Source of the DNA: Secundilactobacillus mixtipabuli
GTDB taxonomy: Bacteria; Bacillota; Bacilli; Lactobacillales; Lactobacillaceae
Length of the DNA stretch: 64,000 nucleotides
Assembly (NCBI RefSeq): GCF_002217925.1
Contig: NZ_BCMF01000001.1
Location: 186,001 to 250,000, forward strand
Direction of reading: 5' to 3'
In this document: positions 24,985 through 33,885 of the stretch, piece after piece
How the letters are laid out: every line of letters starts with the position of its first letter
Numbering within the stretch: position 1 is the first letter of the stretch
Notes under the pieces: model-generated
Database searches by the model: none
Seen by the model: only the letters and a program-made list of their open reading frames with translations
Told to the model about the DNA's origin: nothing
Position numbers and translations under genes: made by a program

Positions 24985-25140
24985 CGCTTCGCCGGGCGGG
25001 CAACCCGTAGTGGGTCGTGGTGAAGCTAGCACCTGCGCTACGCTTGGGGCGGATCTCCACCATCTCCCATGTCACTAAACTACCAAAGAACGGTAGTCAA
25101 GTGACATCGACACCACGAATTGCCCGCCCGGCTCCGCTTC
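24985..25140. repeat. Long imperfect palindrome C
   Basis: GCCGGGCGGGCAA (24991-25003) pairs with TTGCCCGCCCGGC (25120-25132), TCGTGGTG (25015-25022) with CACCACGA (25111-25118), and an inner hairpin GTCACT...CTACC pairs with GGTAG...AGTGAC (about 25071-25104). No gene is visible. Its sequence differs from families A and B. Confidence 0.7.
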
Positions 25141-25292
25141 TGTACTGCAATTCATTCTGACAACTAACTCGGATATTACTTACCAGTAATATTACATGTG
25201 AAGCCCTTATTTTCTTACAGTTATGTTTCAGAATTTGCGACAGCAACCAAACAGTGCAGTAGCCAATAGAGCTCAAATTCAAATGCAGTGGA

Positions 25293-25437
25293 GTAAAACA
25301 GACCACTCGTGGTGCGAGTAGTAGTTAGTGAGTGTCCTTGGCTCACTTACTACTACGGGAGACGCAGGAAATCCTTTTTTCGGCGGTTCCCGAAAAAATA
25401 GTTCCGGAGCGACCCCACGACGAGTGGTCTGTTTTAC
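25293..25437. repeat. Long palindrome D with perfect 18-bp ends
   Basis: GTAAAACAGACCACTCGT (25293-25310) is the exact reverse complement of 25420-25437. An inner hairpin, GTAGTAGTTAGTGAG with CTCACTTACTACTAC, lies at about 25318-25356, with a further GGAACCGCCG-like stem near 25380. Together with palindrome C it fills most of the gene-free stretch 24777-25514. Confidence 0.75.
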
Positions 25438-25514
25438 GCAACGAAATGCCCCTTAATCTGACTTAAGTTTAAGGGTATACTTAAACCAATAAAAAACTGT
25501 AAGGAGTCCTTATT

Positions 25515-25949
25515 ATGGAAATTCATACTGGATCAGAACCTTGGAATCATGCTGCTGCACTCTACATCCGCATGAACGTTTTTGTCTTGGAACGGACTAT
25601 CGCTATGCAAGATGAGTTCGATGATAACGATGAACCTGACCGAGTTTACGTGGTTGCCTATACCGATGATGGTCAGCCAGCCGCTACTGGCCGATTCCAG
25701 ACGATTGACGATACCACCATGCGACCAGGTCGAATTGCCACCCTTAAAGACTACCGTGGCCAACACTTAGGTGCAAAAGTCATCAAAGCGCTGGAAGATT
25801 ACGGAATGGCGCATGGTTACACCAAGTCCGTCATTCACAGTGAAATGACAGCTCAGGGTTTCTATGAACGTCAGGGTTATCAAGTGGCTTCGGAACCTTA
25901 TGAAGAAGACGGTGTGCCAGCAATCACATTGACCAAATCACTCGTATAA
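25515..25949 (+). CDS. GNAT family N-acetyltransferase
   Basis: 144 residues. The acetyl-CoA-binding region RPGRIATLKDYRGQHLGAKVIKAL carries the R/Q-x-x-G-x-G/A loop variant (RGQHLG). The next motif, AQGFYERQGYQVAS, is typical of GNAT enzymes of the ElaA/YjcF type. AAGGAG lies upstream of the ATG. The substrate is unknown. Single gene with its own terminator. Confidence 0.85.
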   Translation: MEIHTGSEPWNHAAALYIRMNVFVLERTIAMQDEFDDNDEPDRVYVVAYTDDGQPAATGRFQTIDDTTMRPGRIATLKDYRGQHLGAKVIKALEDYGMAHGYTKSVIHSEMTAQGFYERQGYQVASEPYEEDGVPAITLTKSLV

Positions 25950-25991
25950 TCAAGCGTCTTCCTCAAATTAGACTGATCATTTCGCCAAACT

Positions 25992-26036
25992 AAAAGCACT
26001 ACCATCACTCTTGTTGAGCACTGGTAGTGCTTTTAA
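25992..26036 (+). terminator. Bidirectional terminator
   Basis: AAAAGCACTACCA (25992-26004) and TGGTAGTGCTTTT (26022-26034) are perfect inverted arms between convergent genes. Confidence 0.85.
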
Positions 26037-26052
26037 TTTTATACAAGTAACT

Positions 26053-26859
26053 TTAGTTAGCCAGCACGAATTTTTCGATTCCCTGACCTACACCATCATG
26101 CTCATTATCAGTGGTCAGGTAGCGGGCAACTTTTTTGACGTTTGGTAAGCCGTTCGCCATGACGATTGGCATACCAACTAGTTTCAGCATTGGGATATCG
26201 TTTGGACCATCACCAAAGGCCGCGGTTTCGTTTAAATCTAACTGCTCACGTTTGGCAATGTATTCGACACCGCGTGATTTTTTAGCTGCCATCGCGGTAA
26301 TATCCAGGTAAATATCACTGGATTTCTGCATGGCAACGCCTGGTAAGTCCGCTGCTGCCAGCATTTTAACGATGCCGTCCATCACATCTGGTTTGAGAAC
26401 ACAAAAAGTCATTTTATAGATTGATTCCGGCGCTTGCCAAAAAGCGTCCTGATCAAGTAACGTTGGCTTTTGCGGCATATCTTTTTCAAAGAAGGCCACG
26501 CCGTCATCCACACGGGTCACTTGCCAGTTAGAGAGACCAAACAGGCTAAGTGCAGTGGTGGGAAAATTGGCTGCCATTAGATCCACAACGCGTTTAACTA
26601 CGTTGCCATCTATGGGGGTATCTTCAATGACTTGAAGCTGCCCGTCTTTGACCCGGTAGATCAAGCCGCCATTAAAGCCAATCTGCGGTGCGGATAACGC
26701 CAGAGTGTCAATGGCGTCCATCATCTGTCTTGGTGACCGGGCGGATACCAAGGTGAACGGGATACCCGCGTTTTGGATAGCCGCCTTGTTGCCAGCCGAA
26801 ACTCTGCCATGCTGATTCAGCAATGTGCCATCCATATCGGAAAAAATATGTTTAATCAA
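26053..26859 (-). CDS. Cof-type HAD-superfamily phosphatase
   Basis: 268 residues. Motif I DMDGTLL (nucleophile Asp), motif II LVSARS, motif III Lys in AAKKSRGVE and motif IV FGDGPNDIPML are all in place, with a type IIB cap between. It starts at TTG 26859 eight bases after AAGGAG; the upstream TTG (26865) is too close. Cof enzymes dephosphorylate sugar phosphates, FMN or similar small molecules; the substrate here is open. Confidence 0.85.
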   Translation of the reverse strand: MIKHIFSDMDGTLLNQHGRVSAGNKAAIQNAGIPFTLVSARSPRQMMDAIDTLALSAPQIGFNGGLIYRVKDGQLQVIEDTPIDGNVVKRVVDLMAANFPTTALSLFGLSNWQVTRVDDGVAFFEKDMPQKPTLLDQDAFWQAPESIYKMTFCVLKPDVMDGIVKMLAAADLPGVAMQKSSDIYLDITAMAAKKSRGVEYIAKREQLDLNETAAFGDGPNDIPMLKLVGMPIVMANGLPNVKKVARYLTTDNEHDGVGQGIEKFVLAN

Positions 26860-26942
26860 AATCAATTCTCCTTCATTTATACCTTTAAAACTGACTGAAT
26901 CACTTTAATATAGTGTCATTTTTGGAGGAGATTTGCAACTGA

Positions 26943-28316
26943 CTACTTTGCGGACTTAGTGCTATTCTGCCGCCGTGGCCGGTAAATGAGTTCGTAAACG
27001 CCCAGCATAACGAGGAACACGACCAGTGAAATAATCATGGAGATTCGGGTCGAACCATTAATGAGCAAGAAGACCAGCACACCGATGAAGAAAATCAAAC
27101 TGAGCCAATCCGTGAACGGGTAACCTGGCATCTGAAACGTCTGAGCGCCTTCCGGATGGACCTGCCGGTAGCGAATATGGCACCAAATCAAGATGACCCA
27201 AACTAGTACAAAATTGATCGTTGAAACCCCGGAGATCATAACGAAGACGCTCGCTGGCATCAAGTAGTTCAGCACCACAATAACCAACAGGACTAACGCT
27301 GAAAAATTCAACGAATTAGTTGGCACGCCACTTTTATTGAGGGTGGCTAGTTTCTTTGGCGCGTTGCCACCCCAGCTCAGCGCGTGCAACGTCCGGCTGG
27401 TACTGAACAGGCAACTGTTAGTAGCGGACAAAGCAGCGGTCAACACAACGAAGTTCAAAATACCAGCAGCACCGGCAATTCCAATACCAGAGAACACCTG
27501 AACGAAGGGACTGGCAGTGGTCGTGATCTTGTTCCAGGGATAAACACTCATAATGGCAATCATTGAACCTACATAGAACAAACCGATTCGGATTGGTAAA
27601 CTATTGATGGCTTTAGGTAAATTAGCTACCGGGTCATTGGTTTCACCAGCAGTCAGCCCCACCATTTCAATGCCGACAAAGGCGAAGACAACCATCTGAA
27701 ACGCCATCAAGAAACCGTACCCGCCAGTTGGAAAGAAGCCACCATGACTGACTAAGTTGCTGAAGGACGCCGTTTGACCATCCACTTCAGTGTGCAGAAT
27801 AGCCAATGCGAAACCGACAACCACCAAGATAATAATGGCGGCCACTTTGATCATTGAGAACCAGGATTCCATTTCACCAAACGCTTTGACGTTGATTCGG
27901 TTGGTGAGGTAAAGGAAAATGAGGATCACGAACGGTGCCACCCATTGCGGAATCGACGGGAACCAAAACTTGATGTAGATCCCGGTTGCGGTCAGATCCG
28001 CCATGGCCAGACTGATCCAGCAAAACCAGTACAGCCAGCCAGTCACAAACTCCATTCGATCCCCTAAATATTCACTGACAAAATCCAAAAAAGAATGCTT
28101 GCTTGGGTCGGACAATAAAAGTTCACCAATGGCCCGCATCATGAAGAAACAGAATAGGCCGACGACCAAATAAGCGAGAATAATTGACGGACCGGATGTG
28201 TGGATGGCATTACCAGAACCCAAAAACAGCCCAGTTCCAATCGCCCCACCAATCGCAATCATCTGAATATGCCTGCTTTGCAACGAGCGCGATAGCTTTT
28301 GATCCTTATTTTTCAT
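26943..28316 (-). CDS. APC-family amino acid permease, T-box controlled
   Basis: 457 residues, about 12 membrane segments. GGAIGTGLFLGSG in the first unwound helix and FAFVGIEMVGLTAGE place it in the AAT/YtnA-like group of amino acid permeases that use protons. ATG 28316 follows GAGGAG. The 5' leader is a T-box, so expression rises when a particular uncharged tRNA accumulates. That makes it an importer of that amino acid; the specifier codon could not be fixed by eye. Confidence 0.9.
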   Translation of the reverse strand: MKNKDQKLSRSLQSRHIQMIAIGGAIGTGLFLGSGNAIHTSGPSIILAYLVVGLFCFFMMRAIGELLLSDPSKHSFLDFVSEYLGDRMEFVTGWLYWFCWISLAMADLTATGIYIKFWFPSIPQWVAPFVILIFLYLTNRINVKAFGEMESWFSMIKVAAIIILVVVGFALAILHTEVDGQTASFSNLVSHGGFFPTGGYGFLMAFQMVVFAFVGIEMVGLTAGETNDPVANLPKAINSLPIRIGLFYVGSMIAIMSVYPWNKITTTASPFVQVFSGIGIAGAAGILNFVVLTAALSATNSCLFSTSRTLHALSWGGNAPKKLATLNKSGVPTNSLNFSALVLLVIVVLNYLMPASVFVMISGVSTINFVLVWVILIWCHIRYRQVHPEGAQTFQMPGYPFTDWLSLIFFIGVLVFLLINGSTRISMIISLVVFLVMLGVYELIYRPRRQNSTKSAK

Positions 28317-28344
28317 AACAAACTCCTCTTCTGAACGCAAAAAC

Positions 28345-28558
28345 GACGCCCCTTAGTACCTCATTATCTGAGGTCCAAGGGGCGTCGTAACGCTGTTCCA
28401 CCCAAGTTCACAGTTCGTATCGAACTGCCTCTAATCGCTGATATTGGTTGCGCAACCAAGTGTTTCTGCCATATTAATGCTACCGGTTTTCAGCCTTCTC
28501 CGGTTCTCTGTGAAGCATTTTTATAATCTCATTGTACTTTAATCTTGCTAAAATACAA
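28345..28558 (-). promoter_or_regulatory. T-box riboswitch and promoter of the amino acid permease
   Basis: Promoter: TTGTAT (28558-28553), 16 bases, TACAAT (28536-28531), with a start near 28524. The leader holds a stem I-like hairpin around GGCTGAAAACCGG and the T-box core TTGGGTGGAACAGCG (near 28407-28393). The terminator ACGACGCCCCTTGG...CTAAGGGGCGTCG plus TTTTT (about 28391-28340) ends it. The core departs from the usual GGGTGGNACCGCG at the fourth base from the end (CAGCG for CCGCG). The specifier region may be TATGG or ATG within AATATGGCAG; this remains uncertain. Confidence 0.8.
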
Positions 28559-28608
28559 GTCTTTTTCTTGGCGGTCGCGTTCAAATCGCAGAGTGGTGGG
28601 AAAAGTTT

Positions 28609-29571
28609 TTATTTATTAACGATAAATTTAGCGTCTTTACCGCTGTTGACCAACAGAACGTTGCCAGCAACAATATTAGCCATGGCGTCACGTGCTTCAA
28701 CGGTGGCATTACCCACGTGAGGCGTCAAAACAACGTTCTTCAATGACTTGAAGCCATCGTCGACCTTTGGTTCCTTTTCGTAAACATCCAAAGCAGCCCC
28801 GGCAATTTCGCCAGACTTCAAAGCTTCCAGCAAAGCAGCTTCATCAATGATTGGGCCACGGCCAACGTTAACGATGTAAGCTGTCTTCTTCATTGCTTTA
28901 AAGGCCGCTGCATCAAATTTGTGCGTAGTTTCAGGTGTTTGCGGTGCGTTAATGGTGATGAAATCACTGGTCTTAATTAATTCATCCAATGGTTTGTAGG
29001 TGACCTTCATTGAACGCTCTTCTGGGTCAGAAAGACGGTTTGGCTTGTAGTACTGAACGTTCATGCCCAGTGCGTTAGCCTTCCGAGCAACATCACTACC
29101 AATGTTACCTAGACCGAAGATACCAAGTGTCTTCCCGGCAATTTCATGACCTAAGAAGTAGAGTGGTGCCCAGCCAGGGAAGCCCTCGTTACGCATCTTT
29201 TGATCACCTTCAACCATCCGGTGGCTCAGTGCCAGCATCAGGCCGATCGTCACTTCAGCAACAGCGTTCGTTGAAACCGCTGGTGTGTTGGTTACTGGAA
29301 TGCCCTTTTCCTTGGCATAGGCAGTGTCAATGTTGTTGAACCCAGCACCGAAGTTCGCGATTAACTTCAGCTTTGGTGCAGCATCAATGATTTCCTTATC
29401 AACCTTTGTTGACAATGGGGTGATCAAGAAATCGATATCACTGACGTTCTTCAGTAACTCGTCGTGAGAAATCAAACCTTCACCTTCATAGGCACTAACA
29501 TCCAACCCTGCTTTTTGCAGTTGTTGAGTAGCCACTTCTGGTAATTGAGCTGATAAATAGACTTTAGTCAT
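28609..29571 (-). CDS. D-2-hydroxyacid dehydrogenase
   Basis: 320 residues from ATG 29571 (CAGGAGG eight bases upstream). The Rossmann motif GIFGLGNIGSDVA, Arg in VNVGRGPIIDE, Glu in YEKEP and His in LTPHVGN give the catalytic triad of the glyoxylate/hydroxypyruvate/2-ketogluconate reductase group. Substrate unresolved; it could act on hydroxypyruvate, glyoxylate or keto acids. A cre-like site lies between -35 and -22 of the ATG. Confidence 0.85.
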   Translation of the reverse strand: MTKVYLSAQLPEVATQQLQKAGLDVSAYEGEGLISHDELLKNVSDIDFLITPLSTKVDKEIIDAAPKLKLIANFGAGFNNIDTAYAKEKGIPVTNTPAVSTNAVAEVTIGLMLALSHRMVEGDQKMRNEGFPGWAPLYFLGHEIAGKTLGIFGLGNIGSDVARKANALGMNVQYYKPNRLSDPEERSMKVTYKPLDELIKTSDFITINAPQTPETTHKFDAAAFKAMKKTAYIVNVGRGPIIDEAALLEALKSGEIAGAALDVYEKEPKVDDGFKSLKNVVLTPHVGNATVEARDAMANIVAGNVLLVNSGKDAKFIVNK

Positions 29572-29592
29572 AATCAAGGCCTCCTGTATTTT

Positions 29593-29606
29593 TGTTACCG
29601 CTTTCA
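29593..29606. promoter_or_regulatory. cre-like site before the D-2-hydroxyacid dehydrogenase
   Basis: TGTTACCGCTTTCA matches TGWAANCGNTNWCA at all but one position. It lies 22 bases upstream of the start codon, a position suited to CcpA roadblock. Confidence 0.55.
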
Positions 29607-29677
29607 TTATCTCGCAAAAAGCCTAGGAGTGCAATTTTGTGAAATGAATGAAATATAAGTTAGTCTTAATTTACCGA

Positions 29678-29714
29678 AAAATTAAAAGACTGCGATTGTT
29701 TATACACAGTCTTT
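29678..29714 (-). terminator. Terminator after the RelE/Phd operon
   Basis: AAAGACTG (29685-29692) and CAGTCTTT (29707-29714) pair; a T-rich tail lies on the minus strand. Confidence 0.65.
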
Positions 29715-29779
29715 CTTCCAACACTTAGTCAACTATTTTAAGAGTAGATTATTAGCCATTCAACAGGTTACTTAAAGCG

Positions 29780-30127
29780 CTACATATCGTCAAAAGAGAT
29801 ATTAATGTCAAAATAATCATTCAATTCACGAATAATATTTTCTCGATTGTCAAATATCCGTTCAATGATGATTCTTTGCTGTCCCTCATCAATTTTGTAA
29901 AATACCGTATTTCTTTTGTCACGCAGGTAGCGAAACGGCTCTAATTGATGATCAATAGACCCAGCATTAGTCCCCATTTTAGGATAAGCTTCCAACTTTT
30001 GTAATTGCGCAATCATTTTCGAAATACTTTTTTCAGCAGTCTTTTGTCCAAAATATTCCGTCAGATATTCCTGTATTGAATGTAAATCTGATGCAGCATC
30101 ATTTGTAATAGCTAACTTATAGCTCAC
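29780..30127 (-). CDS. RelE/ParE-superfamily toxin
   Basis: 115 residues: KLAITNDAASDLHSIQEYLTEYFG at the start, then EPFRYLRDKRNTVFYKID and a C-terminal IIIERIFDNREN, the ParE/RelE strand order. The GTG start (30127) overlaps the antitoxin stop by one base (TAGTG), giving tight translational coupling. ParE members poison gyrase and RelE members cut mRNA; sequence alone does not decide. Arg-rich strands near the end could serve either role. Confidence 0.8.
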   Translation of the reverse strand: MSYKLAITNDAASDLHSIQEYLTEYFGQKTAEKSISKMIAQLQKLEAYPKMGTNAGSIDHQLEPFRYLRDKRNTVFYKIDEGQQRIIIERIFDNRENIIRELNDYFDINISFDDM

Positions 30128-30369
30128 TACTTTAACAATTCCGCCGCAACCTCACTCAACGGCCGAGTACCACTTTTTTCAGCTTGATTTAAAATTTGGG
30201 CTAATTGCTTACTTTTCGTGAATTTTTCAAAAGCTTCGTAATCTGCCAAATCAATAACAACGTATTTTCCATAACCATTTTTAGTCAAAAACACAGGATT
30301 TTCTGGTCCCACTGTGTCTAGTACTTTACCATAATTTTTCAGCTCTGAAACTGGCATAATGTTTACCAT
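30127..30369 (-). CDS. Phd/YefM-family antitoxin
   Basis: 80 residues. NIMPVSELKNYGKVLDTVGPENPVFLTKNGYGKYVVIDLADYEAFEKF is the complete Phd/YefM DNA-binding fold. The tail (QAEKSGTRPLSEVAAELLK) should wrap the toxin. The gene comes first in the operon, as usual. The C-terminal module of the 3515-4030 protein resembles it. Confidence 0.85.
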   Translation of the reverse strand: MVNIMPVSELKNYGKVLDTVGPENPVFLTKNGYGKYVVIDLADYEAFEKFTKSKQLAQILNQAEKSGTRPLSEVAAELLK

Positions 30370-30501
30370 AGTACTCAGTCCTTTCTAAAGGTTCAGTATA
30401 TCATTATGGGATAAATTACTCTAATAATTTATCCCTTAGTTATTACCGTTAACTAAGGTTATTACATTAACTACGTAGATTATTAACGGCAAATTTAATA
30501 A

Positions 30502-30533
30502 CAGCAGCCTAGAATCAATAATTCCAAGCTGCT
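30502..30533 (-). terminator. Probable terminator of the C26 peptidase gene
   Basis: AGCAGCCTAGAAT and ATTCCAAGCTGCT pair at 11 of 13 positions; the T tail on the minus strand is weak (GTTATT). Confidence 0.5.
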
Positions 30534-30541
30534 TTAATAGC

Positions 30542-31261
30542 TTATGCTTCACGAACCCGTCTAATAAAGTCTTCAAAAATCGCGAACTCATCCGCATTTT
30601 TCCTGTACATCAACTCCGGATGCCATTGAACGGCTAGAATCAAATCATTATCCTTGCTCTCCACAGCTTCCGCCACGCCATCGCCAGCCTTGGCCGTTAA
30701 CTTTAACTGCGGTGCTAACTTTCTGACGGCTTGATGGTGCCAACTATTGACCAACACGTGCCGCTGACCGCGAAAGATCTGCTGCAACTTGGAACCTTCC
30801 GCAAAATCAACGTAGTGCGATCCTTGATCGAGGGGTGCTTTTTGGTGGTGCTGATAAGTTTGATGATCGATTTGCGTACCAATATCCTGATAAATGTCGC
30901 CACCCAGCGCGATATTAATCACCTGTGCCCCGCGACAAATGCCCAACATTGGTTTTCTAGCCGCAAACGCCAAATTAATCAATTCTATTTCGGTCTCATC
31001 CAACCGGTCGTCAGCCTCTCCCATCTCTGGCAACGGTTCTTCACCAAAGAAGCGTGGTGCTACATCTGGACCGCCGGGCAACAGCAACCCATCGATCAGC
31101 TCACTATAGGCCACAGCCAAATCGGGTTCACGGGTGGGAATCAATACCGGCACACCGCCAGCTTTAATAATTGCCGCTACTTCACCCTGATTTACCGTAT
31201 TCCGGTATAAGTCGCGCACCAGCTGGTACTCAGCCGGGATTCCAATGATTGGTTTTGCCAT
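30542..31261 (-). CDS. Class I glutamine amidotransferase-like peptidase C26
   Basis: 239 residues from ATG 31261 (AAGGGG upstream). The catalytic Cys in GICRGAQ, His in AVQWHPE and the following Glu form the triad. LLLPGGPDVAP and FFGEEP are family marks of gamma-glutamyl-gamma-aminobutyrate hydrolase (PuuD-like) proteins. In lactobacilli such proteins are annotated as gamma-glutamyl hydrolases with unknown substrate. A paralogue sits at 43843-44583. Confidence 0.85.
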   Translation of the reverse strand: MAKPIIGIPAEYQLVRDLYRNTVNQGEVAAIIKAGGVPVLIPTREPDLAVAYSELIDGLLLPGGPDVAPRFFGEEPLPEMGEADDRLDETEIELINLAFAARKPMLGICRGAQVINIALGGDIYQDIGTQIDHQTYQHHQKAPLDQGSHYVDFAEGSKLQQIFRGQRHVLVNSWHHQAVRKLAPQLKLTAKAGDGVAEAVESKDNDLILAVQWHPELMYRKNADEFAIFEDFIRRVREA

Positions 31262-31335
31262 TTTTACACACCCCTTACTAAAGTCTCTATTTGTTGGGGA
31301 AAGCTTAAATCTAACGGGAGAACTTGTCAATCCAA

Positions 31336-31383
31336 TAAAAAGAGTGCCATGCAACTCTAGACTTTAGAGTTGTATCACACTCT
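31336..31383 (-). terminator. Terminator of the thiMDE operon
   Basis: AGAGTG/CACTCT outside and CAACTCT/AGAGTTG inside (31341-31383) form a two-part stem, with T on the minus strand below 31341. Confidence 0.7.
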
Positions 31384-31393
31384 CTAATCATCA

Positions 31394-32032
31394 TTATGCT
31401 TGCAACATTGCTTTCACAACACCCGGAATATCATGACTTTGGGCAATCAGTGAAATCACGGCTGAGCCAGCAGCACCAGTCTTAACGATCTCACCCAAAT
31501 CATCAACAGTGATACCACCGATAGCAACAATTGGCCGCTCAGTCAAATTAACAAGCTGCTTTAGCCCATCAAAACCAATGACTGGATCAGCATCCGCTTT
31601 GGATCCTGTTGGGTGAATCGGACCACTACCGTAGTAGTCGATACCCTCAATGGCATTAGCCGCATTAACTTCCTCCGCGTTGGAGCAAGACAGGCCAACA
31701 ATCATCTGGTCACCGACTTCAGCAACCACCTGTTGAATTTTTTCATCCGACTGTCCCACGTGAATGCCGTCAGCGTTGACTTGCTTAGCTAACTCAACGT
31801 TGTCGTCCACAATAAAGGGAATGCCTGCTTCGGCACAACGCCCACGCAGTTTCATTGCCATTGCAGCGCGGTCAATTGGGCTAAGTGTTGAGTCCTGACC
31901 TTTATCGCGGAATTGAAAAGCGGTAATGCCAGCCTCAATAGCAGCATCTACAATCGTTTCATACTGGCCTTCAGGCACATCTTGAGAACCGCAGACAAAG
32001 TAAGCTTTTAACATTTCTGGTTTAAATTTCAT
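31394..32032 (-). CDS. thiE: Thiamine-phosphate synthase
   Basis: 212 residues from ATG 32032, which overlaps the thiD stop (ATGA). It joins HMP-PP and THZ-P to thiamine phosphate. Motifs: QFRDKG (pyrophosphate site), FIVDDNVELA, GIHVGQSD, YYGSGPIHPTGSKAD and AIGGI. The operon order thiM-thiD-thiE is the standard thiamine salvage set; no de novo thiC or thiG is in the window. Confidence 0.95.
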   Translation of the reverse strand: MKFKPEMLKAYFVCGSQDVPEGQYETIVDAAIEAGITAFQFRDKGQDSTLSPIDRAAMAMKLRGRCAEAGIPFIVDDNVELAKQVNADGIHVGQSDEKIQQVVAEVGDQMIVGLSCSNAEEVNAANAIEGIDYYGSGPIHPTGSKADADPVIGFDGLKQLVNLTERPIVAIGGITVDDLGEIVKTGAAGSAVISLIAQSHDIPGVVKAMLQA

Positions 32033-32853
32033 TTGCCAGGATGCTCCTCTCCATATGCCCAATGGTTCAAAGGCCCATGACCATGGCCGACTTGAATCGT
32101 GTTGCGAATAGCAGCTTCCACAAAGTCTTTGGCGACTCGAATGGACGATTCAATATCGTTACCCTTTGCGATTTCAGCAGTCATAGCACTGGATAAAGTG
32201 TCACCAGTTCCGTGGGTGCGCACGGTGTCAACCCGTGGCGCGCTGAGCCAGAATTCTTTGCCATCTTCCAGTAAAACGTAATCAGTTACCTTTTCCGTAT
32301 CACCGTGGCCACCCTTGATCATCACGTTTTTGGCGCCCGTTTCCCGCAGTTTTTGAGCAGCCGCTTGCATGTCTTCTGGTGTTTTGATTGTCATGTCCGT
32401 CAGCCGTTCTGCTTCTGGCAAATTGGGTGTGACTACGGTTGCTAACGGTAATAAATCACGCTTAACCACGTCAATGGCATCATCAGCCAGTAATGGCGCG
32501 CCGCCTTTCGCAATCATGACGGGATCCACAATCAGTGGCCCCAAGTCATACTTTTTTAAGTTCTCGACGACAATTTCAACGTGTTCAGCATCCGCCAGCA
32601 TCCCCGTCTTGCAGGCTTTAATTGCCAAATCGCCAGCTACTGAAGCGAACTGTTCGTCAATGAGTTTCTTGGATAACGCAGCGAAGTCCTGCACGCCAAT
32701 CGTATTTTGTGCCGTTACAGCAACAATGACCGCTGCACTAAACACGTGGCGTTCCTGCATGGTCTTCAAATCTGCCATCACACCGGCACCACCGCCTGAA
32801 TCAGTCCCCGCGATGGTTAACGTTTGTGGAAATGAATTAACTTCCTCAGCCAT
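32029..32853 (-). CDS. thiD: Hydroxymethylpyrimidine/phosphomethylpyrimidine kinase
   Basis: 274 residues from ATG 32853; GTG 32865 is possible but too near its ribosome site. It phosphorylates HMP twice. Motifs: TIAGTDSGGGAGVMADLK at the N-terminus, DPVMIAKGG, TPNLPEAERL, and the anion-hole motif THGTGDTLSSA. Partly overlaps thiE. Confidence 0.95.
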   Translation of the reverse strand: MAEEVNSFPQTLTIAGTDSGGGAGVMADLKTMQERHVFSAAVIVAVTAQNTIGVQDFAALSKKLIDEQFASVAGDLAIKACKTGMLADAEHVEIVVENLKKYDLGPLIVDPVMIAKGGAPLLADDAIDVVKRDLLPLATVVTPNLPEAERLTDMTIKTPEDMQAAAQKLRETGAKNVMIKGGHGDTEKVTDYVLLEDGKEFWLSAPRVDTVRTHGTGDTLSSAMTAEIAKGNDIESSIRVAKDFVEAAIRNTIQVGHGHGPLNHWAYGEEHPGK

Positions 32854-32870
32854 TTTAAATGTCACACCTT

Positions 32871-33662
32871 TCAGTCAAATTGAGCAATTTTTTCAATGTC
32901 AGCGACGCTTGCCAGATGCAGTTCGTCCATTAAACGAGCAGCAAATGTACCGGGCCGTTCTTCTTTCAACTGGTCGGCAACAATCTGACCGATTGAAGCA
33001 AACACCAAGCAAGCCGTTTGAGCAGCTTCAAAGTAATCACCATCACTGACCGCACAGAAGGCACCCACGATACTGCTGAGCATGTCGCCAGACCCAACGT
33101 GCAACTGGAATAACGGGGTCCCGTTGAAAACCCGAGCGACGTGTTCGCCGTCGGTAATCACATCCGTTTCACCACTGAGAATGACCACGCAGTTTTGCTT
33201 TTTAGCAGCAGCTTTAGCGACTTCCACCACGTCTTGGTTACCTGAACCAGCATCAATACCCTTGGCATCCCAAGCAACACCTGCCAACGCAGCAATTTCA
33301 CCGGCGTTCCCACGGATCACGTCAACTTGGAACTGGTTCATGAGGTCCAAAGCCACTTTCTTACGGTAGCTGATAGCCCCAACTGCCACCGGATCAATAA
33401 CTAAAGGCTTGTGTTGCGCGTTGGCAGCTTTACCCATAGCAAGAATATGGTCCACTTGCGGCTTTGAAAAGGCTCCAAGATTCAAGGCAACAGCGTTACT
33501 GATACCAACCATCTCATCGGTTTCAGCAATTTCTTCAGACATAATCGGTGAAGCTCCAATGGCATTAATACCATTAGCGACATCTTGAACGGTCACAAAG
33601 TTTGAAATATTAAGGACAACGGGATTAGTCTCGCGAATCTGATTCAGTAAATCAATTTTCAT
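32871..33662 (-). CDS. thiM: Hydroxyethylthiazole kinase
   Basis: 263 residues from ATG 33662 (GGGAGG eight bases upstream). NISNFVTVQDVANGINAIG, SPIMSEE and VGSGDMLSSIVGAF (catalytic Asp) are typical. It phosphorylates salvaged thiazole. First gene of the TPP-riboswitch-controlled operon. Confidence 0.95.
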   Translation of the reverse strand: MKIDLLNQIRETNPVVLNISNFVTVQDVANGINAIGASPIMSEEIAETDEMVGISNAVALNLGAFSKPQVDHILAMGKAANAQHKPLVIDPVAVGAISYRKKVALDLMNQFQVDVIRGNAGEIAALAGVAWDAKGIDAGSGNQDVVEVAKAAAKKQNCVVILSGETDVITDGEHVARVFNGTPLFQLHVGSGDMLSSIVGAFCAVSDGDYFEAAQTACLVFASIGQIVADQLKEERPGTFAARLMDELHLASVADIEKIAQFD

Positions 33663-33713
33663 GAAAAAAGTCCTCCCAGAATATAAGTACAAACAACAGT
33701 CAGTCTTAAAAAA

Positions 33714-33862
33714 AGAGCCGAGCTATCAAAACGTTAGCTCGACTCTGTGCCGGCAAAACCGGCCCGAATTGAACACGTTCCTTCGCAAGTCTGAACTTAC
33801 AGGTTCAAAGGGATAGTGCAAGCACATCTCAGCCCCAAAGAAATAGTGGGACACCCCTCGTG
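33714..33862 (-). promoter_or_regulatory. TPP riboswitch with terminator before thiM
   Basis: On the minus strand the aptamer contains GAGGGGTGTCCC, GGGGCTGAGATG, CCCTTTGAACCTG and GAAGGAACGTG, the conserved THI-box blocks. It is followed by a terminator (33746-33714) AGAGTCGAGCTA/TAGCTCGGCTCT and a long T run. Thiamine pyrophosphate binding should end transcription. Confidence 0.95.
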
Positions 33863-33885
33863 TTGTTTGGGTTAATTGTAAAAGA

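Noticed and set aside
25097-25306. 69-codon minus-strand frame
   Set aside because: It lies across palindrome arms, with no ribosome site.
24985-25437. CRISPR array or insertion sequence in the gap with palindromes
   Set aside because: No regularly spaced short repeats and no transposase frame.
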